From NCBI GenBank assembly GCA_964016985.1, contig OZ024828.1, positions 88,094,399 to 88,158,398 on the forward strand: a DNA stretch of 64,000 bases. Direction: 5' to 3'. A program made the position numbers and the translations under genes. The number at the start of each line of letters is the position of its first letter. Position 1 is the stretch's first letter. The stretch comes from Anodontia alba (Eukaryota; Mollusca; Bivalvia; Lucinida; Lucinidae). This document shows, piece by piece, positions 1-8,495 of this stretch. Below the pieces are notes generated by a model. That model was given only the letters and a program-made list of their open reading frames with translations. It searched no databases and was not told where the DNA came from.

Positions 1-159
1 AAGCAGCTTAGGTCCTGATCAAACTGGGCTGATATCGCACTGAACCCTTTTCTAATGGCACGGCGTGTTGCGTGTAAATAGTTTTCCATCAATAGCTGAG
101 ATGAAAGCAAAACAAACTGTCAATATTAAACTGGCTATGAGTAGCTAACACGTTCAAAA

Positions 160-305
160 GATGAAAAAAGGGGTGGGGTGGTGGGGAAGAGACAGAGAGA
201 GAGAGAGAGAATTAGATGACAAGCACAAAATTGAGAATTAGATGACACGTTCAATAGATGAAGAAAAACAAGAACAGATGGTGAGAATAAGATGACACGT
301 TTAAA

Positions 306-344
<39 letters not shown>

Positions 345-377
345 GACAAGTACAAGAGAGAATTAGATTGCAAGCAC

Positions 378-420
<43 letters not shown>

Positions 421-660
421 ACATGACATGCTCAATAGATTAAAAAAGAGAACAGAGAGAGAGGGAGAGAATAAGATGACACGTTTCAAAAATGAGAGAG
501 AGGGAGTATGATGACAAGCGCAAATGAGAGAGAGAATTAGACACGTTCAATAGATGAAAAAAAAAAACGCACAGAGAGAGGAAGAGATGACACGTTCAAA
601 AGATGAAAAAAGAGGAACAGACACAGAGAGAGATAGGGGAGGGGAAGCATATATTTTTCG
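160..660. repeat. GA-rich degenerate minisatellite
   Basis: (GA)n runs at about 189-210, 307-342 and 380-418 alternate with a recurring module containing GATGACACGTTCAA and AGATGAAAAAA, so the array is a degenerate 50-60 bp minisatellite as well as a dinucleotide repeat. No coding potential. Confidence 0.85.
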
Positions 661-774
661 TTTGATATCCTTGAATTAGATACGTAAATGTGTAACTGTA
701 TACTTAATACCTATGCAATGCACTTCTTTATATCAACTGTTTATCCCTATAGACCTTATGTAATAGTTTATAAC

Positions 775-984
775 TTAAAGCGGCAAGCAAAAATTTGTAT
801 CAGACGACATTTAGAAATATACTTTTTTTTATTTTTCAGAGAAATTAAACCTTGACGTTTCATGTGCCAAGCAGACGATTCACATGAAATGTCATGACAT
901 CTTCTTTGAAAAAAAAAATAGAAAAATAAATGTATATTTCAATATGTCGTCTGCCGCAGTTGTGATTGGCGCTGTAAGGGTTAA
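775..984 (+). mobile_element. Family D TTAA MITE
   Basis: Bounded by TTAA at both ends; the right end reads GTTGTGATTGGCGC then TGTAAGGGTTAA. The centre holds a hairpin with GACGTTTCATGTG and CACATGAAATGTC, flanked by A/T-rich arms and GTCGTCTGC. Same layout as copies at 6496, 8115 and 62161. Confidence 0.75.
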
Positions 985-1186
985 AATTGTTTTGTTTTTT
1001 TTATAGAATTTATAAGAGAACTGTTTAGATCATGTTAAACCACGCAATCGCTGAATGTATTAAAGAACGCCTATTCAGTTCTCTTCTTACCGAATTAAAG
1101 TTTCAAATAAACTGGGTTCACACTTTGTAAATTTTCCGCTGTTTTAACAAGGAAGACAACTTTTATAAATGTCTCTTTGTTTTTCT

Positions 1187-1325
1187 GTACACCAACCCCC
1201 TTCTAGAAAGCAGTCTTCTCCAAAAGGAAAGAAATAAATTCTTTCCGTTTGGAGCAGACCCCTTTTCAAAAGGGAGGCAAAACAATGTTAATAGAATTAC
1301 CTCCGCTGAAAGTGTGTCAGTCCTT
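1187..1325. mobile_element. Family O foldback repeat
   Basis: Palindrome centred near 1230 with AAAAGGAAAGAA on one arm and TTCTTTCC on the other, within CCCTTCT...AAAGGG flanks and a GAGGCAAAAC/ATTACCTCC edge. Related to copies at 2752, 27290, 28225, 32110, 40838 and 41150. Confidence 0.6.
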
Positions 1326-1385
1326 TATTGGCAGATGTCATCCTCGTGTTCTGGCCTGGCATGAAAAAGATACTTGTTATTGGAA

Positions 1386-1442
1386 GTGCGCGCGTGTGTG
1401 TGCGTGTGTGTGTGTGTGTGTGTGCGCGCGCGCGCGCGCGCG
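1386..1442. repeat. (GT)n/(GC)n alternating purine-pyrimidine tract
   Basis: About 57 bp of strictly alternating purine and pyrimidine: GC-rich, then (TG)n, then (CG)n. The type of sequence able to adopt Z-DNA. Confidence 0.9.
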
Positions 1443-1461
1443 AGTTTATTTATTGTCTCTG

Positions 1462-1693
1462 TTAACCCTTAAGCTGCCAGTCACAACAATTGTCGTCTGC
1501 TTTATCTTCTGCTTGTGATTTTAAAAGTCATTTATGCAAACAGTGTGGACCTAGGTCAGACTGCTCCTCTAGGAGCAGTCTGATCAGGGTCTGCACTGTT
1601 TACCTGTATACAAAAATAGGTTTGAAAAGTTTGCAAGAATATTCAACAGACGACATTTTCAGATGCAGACTGTCTTGACATTTTATGGGTTAA
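1462..1693 (-). mobile_element. Family D' TTAA MITE with CAGATCAG-type core
   Basis: TTAACCCTTAAGCTGCCA at the left end and ATTTTATGGGTTAA at the right. The central hairpin carries CAAACAGTGTGGACC, GACTGCTCCT and AGGAGCAGTC. Other copies: 20033, 26812, 35645. Confidence 0.8.
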
Positions 1694-2038
1694 CTAGAAC
1701 TGTTAACAAACCACAATCACTTATTCATGCCTATAGTAAAAACTGAGTTGGGCGTGAATGTCCAAGTGAGTCAGTCTGGACGCCTGTGTGTCTTGAATGG
1801 TCACATTTTACTATATAAGGTAGTATTTGTACCAGTTTTGCTTGCGTGGGAGCTTCCTGTTTTGAATCGTAGTAAAAATATGCGGATGTAATCAAATCCA
1901 AGTGGGCTCTTAAGAAAATGTTCAGTATCCTTTTGTTTGGTATCACGCTGGAAATTATAGTATATACCCTATAAATTTGGAGGGTAGGGTTTAGGGGTAG
2001 GGGTGGAGTTAACACCAACTGCGGTAATAGGAGACAAC

Positions 2039-2201
2039 GCTTAGCATGCTGGGTAAAATTTTAGCAGAGGACACTTTGAAATATTTTTTCTTATTTTTTT
2101 TCCAGAAAATAGGCTTTGATATTTCATGCAAATTCACTCCTTAGTAAAAAGTAAGAAATAATGCCAACAATTTGTCATCCAGAGAGTGGTTTAAAGGTTA
2201 A
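2039..2201 (+). mobile_element. Family E TTAA MITE, right half degraded
   Basis: Begins TTAGCATGCTGGGTAAAA, contains TTTCCAGAAAATAGGC and TTTCATGCAAATT, ends AAAGGTTAA. The mirror arm is partly lost. Confidence 0.7.
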
Positions 2202-2437
2202 TTACTAAATTTACCAACACACAAGAGCAATAACCAATTTCGTCTCCTTTTGCAAAAGATATACTCATTTTCGCTTACCTCCCCTTCCTCACAATGTTTT
2301 CCTGGCAATCTGCCATTCTTTTTGCTACTTCTGTGCATATTCAGTTTTAAATCTCCATGACTGAGAACCCACCAGGAGAAAACTATAAAACTTTGACAGA
2401 GCTCCAGACAAGGCACTTTTTTGTCAGTTGAACGGAA

Positions 2438-2545
2438 GTGATATTTTCAAAGTTCTCCACGAGAACACATGTTGTGAATACTCACTAGAAGCGCCTCACC
2501 GAGGCGCTTCTAATGAGTACCCACAATATATGTTTTCATGAAGAA
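2438..2545. mobile_element. Family G hairpin (partial)
   Basis: Palindrome with ACTCACTAGAAGCGCCTC and GAGGCGCTTCTAATGAGT; outer arms carry ACACATGTTGTG and ATATATGTTTTCATG. The outer GATAAGAGGGGGTATC ends of full-length G copies are missing. Confidence 0.75.
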
Positions 2546-2619
2546 GTAAGAAAGAATATTATTTAGATATGCCGTCATATCTGGAGTATCCGTTTAGCAC
2601 TATAGCAGTATCCTTTTTA

Positions 2620-2750
2620 AGCATTACAGGCTCCATATTCCTCAAAAATAGACATTTTGTTATCCGAGAAAGGTTTAATAAATTGATATACAGTAATAAT
2701 ACGGTCATAAAATATGGCATCTGACAGCCTGTAAAATTTCATTACATTTT
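2620..2750. repeat. Fragment of family V repeat (end module)
   Basis: GGCTCCATATTCCTCAAAAA, ATAGACATTTTGTTATC and TTTAATAAATTGAT match the left end of the 50245-51075 element; TGACAGCCTGTAAAATTTC resembles its internal part, so this is an internally deleted copy. Confidence 0.6.
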
Positions 2751-2751
2751 C

Positions 2752-2875
2752 ATGGGAGGTTAATGTCAAAATTGGTTTTGTCTCTCTTCTGAAAAGGGAT
2801 CTACTCTGAAAGGAAAGAATTCTTTCCTTTTAGATTAGACCCTTTTTCAGAAGGGGCTTGGTGTACAATAATGCA
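2752..2875. mobile_element. Family O foldback repeat
   Basis: GGAGGTTAATGTCAAAATTG edge, then CTTCTGAAAAGGGATCTACT, palindrome GGAAAGAATTCTTTCC, and the mirror arm with AGACCCTTTTTCAGAAGG. Confidence 0.7.
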
Positions 2876-3199
2876 AACTGGAATAAAAATCCAAAATGTT
2901 GCCTTTCCAAACAAAGAAACACAAGAGAACGAAAATCGGAGACTCGGTTTTATTAAGTCTCTTCATATGCAGGAATGAAGTTTGCAAGACTGCATATGCC
3001 CCCCACCCCCCACCCCACCCCCTCACCACCAGCACCGACTTAAGTGGTATTTCGATTTTCATAGTAAACAGAATGGGCTCAATGATCCAAAAGGAAATAA
3101 AAATATAATCCGCACGATGGTGAAGTACGGGGAGACGTTTTACGGCCCCACAAGGCATTGAACAACAGCTACAAAAAATAATTACTAAAAGGTTGCCTT

Positions 3200-3477
3200 C
3201 ATTACGAAAACATGCCTATTCAAATATACTGGAATTTTTACCACCAAAAAATGAAAATTTACAGATGAAAAATTCTGATAATTTTCATATTTCTGCTCAA
3301 AACATAGATTGTGGGTACTCGCTAGAACCGCCTCGCTGAGGCGGTTCTAACGAGTGCCCACAATCTATGTTATTGAGCAGAAATAAGAAAAATAATGTAT
3401 ACCCCTGTAAACCCCAGTTTTACAATATAAAAGTGGGGTTTAAGGGGTCAAAGTTATATAAGCATGTTTACGTGATG
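3200..3477 (+). mobile_element. Family F TIR element, copy 1
   Basis: Ends CATTACGAAAACATGCC and CATGTTTACGTGATG are inverted repeats. Central hairpin with TAGAACCGCCTC and GAGGCGGTTCTA, then GTATACCCCTGTAAACCCC. About 278 bp; eleven copies in the window. No coding sequence. Confidence 0.9.
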
Positions 3478-3889
3478 TGGGAACTAAGAACAAAAGAACG
3501 AAAATCAGGGACTGTTTTATTTAGTCTCTTCACATGCAGCAACGTAGTTTGCGAGGCTGCATACTGGAAGTCATAAAAGTTAGCGCCCTTGTAAAAATGG
3601 CGCAAAAACTATTAAATGTACCAGGTCACCTTAAATGTATTAGTTTTAACTGTAAGTTGAGCTTCTTACAAACGGAGCTTCTTTCAGGAAAATATTCCGA
3701 AGTACAAAATACAAAATAAAACAGCAGACCTCGTTTGATTGAGCTCACTCATGAGGAATAATCTAAAAAAATGCAACATCTCGCACGCCCCTAGCGGCTT
3801 TGAGCGGTACTCAATTTTCACATAAAATCTATGATACATTGTGAAAGAGAGGAATGTTTGCAAGTAAAACACAGCGGGCAAACGAAACA

Positions 3890-4396
3890 TGGCAAGATTT
3901 TCTCTTAGAAAAAAAGTGGCAAAAAAATTCATGCTCAACTGATAATTCACCGAGATGTTTTATGGCTACTGCCCTCAACTCTCCTACACTAATGATTCTG
4001 TTCACAACAGGTGGTATTACCAGATTTACCTGGGGAACTACTTTTTCTCTGATAACACTGGTTCCCTGCACTGCAAAATATAGTCTTAAAACCTTTATTT
4101 TTTATCATAGGAAACCATTTAAAATTTGTAAATTGATTAATTTTTGATGCAGATGTAGATTTTGGTATCGCTTTTGAGCTTCTTCATTGTGTTTTATATT
4201 TAAGAATTTTGTGTGCAGGTTTCTAGTAAACTGTCTTATCAGTATTACTTAACTAAATGCATAACAGAGCATCATTTTATTGGCAATTGGGTAGAGATTT
4301 ATGGTCTCAGATATCAGAAACATATGAGAAAGCAATACCCCACTAACCCGACTTTGATATAGTAATAGTCGGGTTAGTGGGGGTCAAATTCTCTTA
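3890..4396 (+). repeat. Interspersed repeat Q, copy 1 (about 0.5 kb)
   Basis: Shares long diverged stretches with 56055-56533, including CTGTTCACAACAGGTGG, TCTCTGATAACACTGG, CATTGTGTTTTATATTTAAG and a terminal CCCCACTAACCCGACTTTG. In this copy the end forms a palindrome (4337-4381); in the other the second arm is mutated. No recognisable protein. Confidence 0.8.
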
Positions 4397-4589
4397 AGCC
4401 CCGTTTATATGCATTACGTTTACCCCTAGGGGTAAATTTACCCCTATGGGTAAATATTTGCCCCACCTTGTTAAATACCCCTATGGGTAAATCGTTGCTT
4501 TTATATGTGTTTTAGGAAGAAGGGGCAAATGATAGTTTTCTTTTAATTAAAAAGCTTATCTGTAATAGCAGCACTGTTTCTTTCACCTG

Positions 4590-4776
4590 AGAATATTTAG
4601 CAGATGACAAACTGATGTTATTTTTCTTATTTTTCCAGAGATCTTGATTTGACATTTCATGCAAATTGTCTCCATTGATGACAATCTGCATAAGATATCA
4701 AATCCCGTATCCTGAGAAAAATAACAGAAATATTTCAAAATGTCATCTGGTGAACATTTTACCCAGGTGTTTAGCG
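4590..4776 (+). mobile_element. Family E TTAA MITE
   Basis: AGCAGATGACAAACTGATG, TTTTTCCAGAG, the hairpin TTTCATGCAAATTGTCTCC with its mirror, then TTTACCCAGG...TAGCGTTAA. Confidence 0.7.
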
Positions 4777-5012
4777 TTAATCTGCATTATCAAGCTTCAG
4801 ATACAAGAAGTAGGGAAAGAAAGTTTTTGGTGAAAAAAAAGTATTATTTTGTGGTCAGTAATATAATGTTCCCGATTTTACTGCTGTATTCCAAAATGTT
4901 TAGCTAATATTCCACAGGAGCAAGACAGTATAGCCCCACCAAAGTTTGGGCAGGATCTATAATATTCTGCCGTATAAACAAAGCAATTATGCCACCATAT
5001 TGACATGTATTG

Positions 5013-5056
5013 ATGGGGTGGGCGGGGGGAGGGTGGGGGGGGGGGGGGGGGGGTGG
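5013..5056 (+). repeat. G-rich homopolymer tract
   Basis: About 40 bases almost all G, including an uninterrupted run near 5035-5053. G-quadruplex potential on the + strand. Confidence 0.9.
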
Positions 5057-5584
5057 CGGGGCCGGCGGTTTCGGTGAGGCGAAGGTGTCATGTCACAGTA
5101 TAGACCCTGATTATGACCAGATGTGTAAGCAGATGGTACTTATTTTTTTTTCCACGCATCAGCTATGTGACCCAGACATGAAACAAGCATTATAATCAAT
5201 GGAACTTACTGGTAATAATCAAGAAAAGTGATAATAATAATACATAAAAATTAATTATTTGACATCGCTTTTTATAGTTCAGGTTAGGCTGTATGAAAAT
5301 GTTGAATGTTGGCATAGGACCTGAAACTGGGAATACCAGGGAACTCAATTCTGGTGACATAGATCTGCACAGTCTGGTCAGGGTATTTCCTATTTACCGA
5401 TGGGATTCTACATATAAAGATAAACTAATTGTTCATCGGTAATGACTGTCCATGATCACTGCAAACCCCTTTGTTAGTATCTAGTGTGTTTGCAGATGGC
5501 TGTACTCAAGTGATTGTCACATATTAAACTGTTGAAATGTCATGTGTGTGAGTACCTTAGACCATAATCAGACTGTATATCTGT

Positions 5585-5727
5585 GTTTTTTTTTTTTTTT
5601 TTTTCCTCAGAAAATAAAGGGATGGCACCATTTTCTTGAAATGTCAAAACCTGTTTTCTGGGAATAATAAGGAAATATTTCAAGTTGTTGTCTGCTAAAA
5701 ATTTTACCCTCAGCGATAAGCGTTAAG
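5585..5727 (+). mobile_element. Family E MITE, partial
   Basis: Poly-T then TCCTCAGAAAATAAAG, TTGAAATGTCAAAACCTG, TTTTCTGGGAATAATAAGG, GTTGTCTGCTAAAAATTTTA and AAGCGTTAA. The left terminus is lost. Confidence 0.6.
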
Positions 5728-6058
5728 AAATGAGAATTAATTTTAGTCATCAAATTGGTTAAAAATACTGCGTAAACTTTCTTGATGACATTAACTATTT
5801 AATTATAGATCAGCACAAAAGTGTGCTGCTTGATCAGCACCATAATAACTATAAATCATATTTGCCTTGAATCAGTATCCTAACTGCTACTAGCATAATA
5901 GTATTCTTGTCAAATAACTCACTTCTGACCACAACTTGCAAACATAAATTTGTATCTGAGGAGGTACAAGTATATTTGCAGACATCAAGTAAATAAACAA
6001 ATAAAATTTATGCAAAATAAACATTGTATACATGTATTTTGAGGCATTCCAAACATAT
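5728..6058. other. Unassigned AT-rich spacer
   Basis: I see no gene and no family match. One short palindrome AGATCAGCACAAAAGTGTGCT near 5808. Confidence 0.5.
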
Positions 6059-6495
6059 TTACAAAATTTACCCCTATGGGTAAATTAAACATTGCGTTTA
6101 CATGACGAAATATACCCCTAGGGGTAAAATACCCCTAGGGGCAAATATATTTGCCCCTACCCTTGAGCTGGGGCAATTTACCCACGTGGGTAAATTTTGC
6201 CCCTAGGGGCAAATGCGTTCACATGACAAGTTTACCCCTAGGGGTAAATTTGCCCCTAGGGGCAAACTTATGCATATAAACGGGGCATAAGAGAAAAAAC
6301 ATGGCATGAGTAGAAGACACCGATGACACCGATTTATTGAGTCCATTCAATGAACAATGATATAACGCTCAACTCTGCTTAAGCCTCCTAGCCCATGTGG
6401 TTGAGCCATTTATTTATTTTTCAAATAAATCCAAAGAAGCTCAGTGCTCCCAAAGGGCCAAAAAATACAAACTGCACTAATGTGAAGTACGGGCT

Positions 6496-6747
6496 TTAAC
6501 CCTGAAAGCGCCAATCACAACTGCAGCATACAACATTTTTTTTTTTCAGAGAAAACAAGTCTTGACATTTCATGTAAATCGTCTGCTTTTAACAAGTCTT
6601 GACATTTCATGTAAATCGCCTGCTTGGCAGACGAATCACTTGAAATGTCAAGACTTGTTTTCTCTGAAAAATAATTAAAAAAAAAATAATAATTTGAATG
6701 TCTGAATGTCGTCTGCTACAAATTTTGCTTGGCGGTTTAAGGGTTAT
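6496..6747 (+). mobile_element. Family D MITE
   Basis: TTAACCCTGAAAGCGCCAAT to GGCGGTTTAAGGGTTA. An internal direct duplication of AACAAGTCTTGACATTTC sits beside the hairpin whose mirror arm reads GAAATGTCAAGACTTG. Confidence 0.8.
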
Positions 6748-6810
6748 CGGCCGCTACACAACACTTAACACAAGCTACATGAGCTGTGATGGAGGCGGTT
6801 CATTAGCACC

Positions 6811-6814
6811 CCCC

Positions 6815-6849
<35 letters not shown>

Positions 6850-6850
6850 A
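6811..6850 (-). repeat. C homopolymer tract
   Basis: About 39 nearly uninterrupted C (6811-6849), the reverse-strand counterpart of the 5.0-kb G run. Confidence 0.9.
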
Positions 6851-7036
6851 TTATCTGCAGTATATGGAAGTAGTGGGTGACGTTTTACGGCATCCACACA
6901 AGCGGTTAACGACAGGTCACAGCTGCCGCGAAAAAAAAAATGATGTTGTGCAAGGTTGTGATTAAGCAACTATTTGACAGTTAATGAAAACACACCACTA
7001 ATAAAATCTTCAAAAATTTTATATCGGGTATAACGC

Positions 7037-7273
7037 TTAATCTTTACCACTCTATAAACATATTCAGCAGACAAAATGGCATTTTTTGTTGTTGTTGTTG
7101 ATGATGATAATTGTTTTTCCCATAAGATAGGCTTTCACATTCCATGCAAAATGTCCCCTGAGGAGTAAGGAGACAATCTGCATGAAATGTGAAAGCCTAT
7201 TTTCTGGTAAAATAATACAAATAGTTTTAAAATTTCGTCAACTGAAATTTTTACCCAACATGCTAAGCGTTAA
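7037..7273 (-). mobile_element. Family E TTAA MITE
   Basis: TTAATCTTTACCACTCT to TTTACCCAACATGCTAAGCG and TTAA. Central hairpin CATGCAAAATGTCCCC against GGAGACAATCTGCATG. A (GTT)n/(GAT)n expansion lies in the left arm. Confidence 0.75.
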
Positions 7274-7339
7274 TAAATTGATAAGTTATCATACTATACC
7301 GTATTACGAGGGTTTATGTGTACTTGATATAGTATTTTG

Positions 7340-7600
7340 ACCATTTACTCCGACTGGTAATCAGGAGGTCACGGGTTCAATCACCACCGAGTCCGGCATC
7401 ATTCTTTTGTACAGACTGATCATGAAATATTTTCTACTTTAGCCGATTCAAGAAGGCAGTTGTCAGGTTCTGCACAAGTACTGGTTAACCGTGTAGGGGA
7501 CTATGTCTGCCAAGGAAAAGTGTGGTTAGGTAAACTGACCGGCTCCACATTAACTTGATAGTGTTGACTGGACCATTAATCTCCTAACCAACGAATAATT
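7340..7600 (+). mobile_element. tRNA-derived SINE (family S), head degraded
   Basis: GGAGGTCACGGGTTCAATC is a B-box-like tRNA segment, followed by CAGACTGATCATGAAATATT, GATTCAAGAAGGCAGTTG and GTGTGGTTAGGTAAACTGAC, matching the body and tail of the fuller copies at 29224 and 32517. Confidence 0.8.
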
Positions 7601-7769
7601 GGCCATTTACTGAAATAAGCCGTTACCATAGAATAAACAGCGCACACCACGATCAGAGCGGACAGTTGAAATAAATTGTTTTACTGTCATGCAGCATTTT
7701 GTTTTTTAATTTATGAAGAAATCCACTGTGTAAACTCATATTTAATATGTAGAGAAAGCTATCATGTGA

Positions 7770-8080
7770 TATTCAATACTCAAACAGCGACGGCCCAGAC
7801 CAACCTCCGTATTCGTGTAGTCTGACCAGGGCCTGCTTTGTTCGACGATATATGAGACCGCGCACGACAAAACCAAGATTTGTGCGACCAGCGAAGACTC
7901 AGATCGGACTGCGCGTCCGCGCAGTCTGATCAGGGTCTTCACTGATCGCATGTGCCTTCTGCAGCCTCTGGGCTATCCAAAGAGGGAAAAACGAAACCCT
8001 TGCCATACTGGGTGGATGCACAGGCTGATCTGAGTCATTGCAGGTATCAAAGACTCTGATCGTCTTTGTCGTATATGGCA
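7770..8080. repeat. Hairpin repeats with GCAGTCTGATCAGGG modules
   Basis: Two palindromic blocks: GGCCCAGACCAACC...TAGTCTGACCAGGGCC (7791-7832) and CAGATCGGACTGCGCGTCC with its mirror GCGCAGTCTGATCAGGG (7910-7936). Likely degraded relatives of family N (21700, 24490). Confidence 0.5.
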
Positions 8081-8114
8081 TAAGGGCCCTTTTTTTTTTG
8101 CTTTGCGCATCCTG

Positions 8115-8409
8115 GTAACCCTTAAGGCACTAATCAAAATTTGTAGCAGACGACATTCTATTTTTTTTTATTCTTCGCAGAAAATAAGGCTTGATACATC
8201 ATGTGAATTGTCTCACAATCATGTGAGACAATTCACATGAAGTATCAAGCCACTTTTCTATGAAAAAAAAAAAAAAAATACAGCAATAGTAAATATTGCT
8301 TGCCATTTGATTGTTAATTGTATGTGATTCACATGTAATGTCAAGCACGTCTGCTGCAATTTTGTTTTATGTCGTCTGCTGCAGTTGTGATTGGGACTTA
8401 AAGCGTTAA
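8115..8409 (+). mobile_element. Family D MITE
   Basis: GTAACCCTTAAGGCACTAAT to GATTGGGACTTAAAGCGTTAA. Long hairpin centred near 8222: ATGTGAATTGTCTCAC against GTGAGACAATTCACAT. It ends 52 bp before the first coding exon. Confidence 0.8.
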
Positions 8410-8461
8410 TTTGCACCCTGTATTTCTTATGTCATGCCTCAGCTGGGCATTTTTATTTCAG

Positions 8462-8495
8462 GTGGGACCAGAAGGCCGAGAAAACAACATGTCAG
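8462..8495 (+). CDS. Gelsolin-like gene, exon with start codon
   Basis: The tract ttttatttcag ends at 8461 and a donor gtaag begins at 8496. ATG is at 8489-8491, followed by TCA and one base (phase 1). The 27 bases before ATG are 5' UTR. Because the exon begins at an acceptor-like site, a further upstream non-coding exon is expected; I could not find it in 1-8461. The start is chosen because this ATG is the only one joining in frame to exon 2. Confidence 0.8.

Larger units (their letters stand above)
4398..6290. mobile_element. Foldback element with repeated CCCCTAGGGG palindromes
   Basis: Outer inverted ends GCCCCGTTTATATGCAT (4399) and ATGCATATAAACGGGGC (to 6287). Ten 14-16 bp palindromes of the type TACCCCTAGGGGTAA lie at the two ends (about 4422-4490 and 6065-6262). 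The 1.5-kb interior holds family E copies and a G run and no coding sequence. It could be one element with insertions or two solo ends. Confidence 0.6.

Noticed and set aside
301..489. Minus-strand Ser/Leu repeat frame
   Set aside because: Translation of the (GA)n microsatellite.
2847..3158. 103-codon minus-strand frame
   Set aside because: Overlaps a family O repeat and a C-rich run; no homology.
3854..4147. 97-codon + frame and overlapping minus-strand frames
   Set aside because: They lie in repeat Q; the frames are not conserved in the second copy at 56055.
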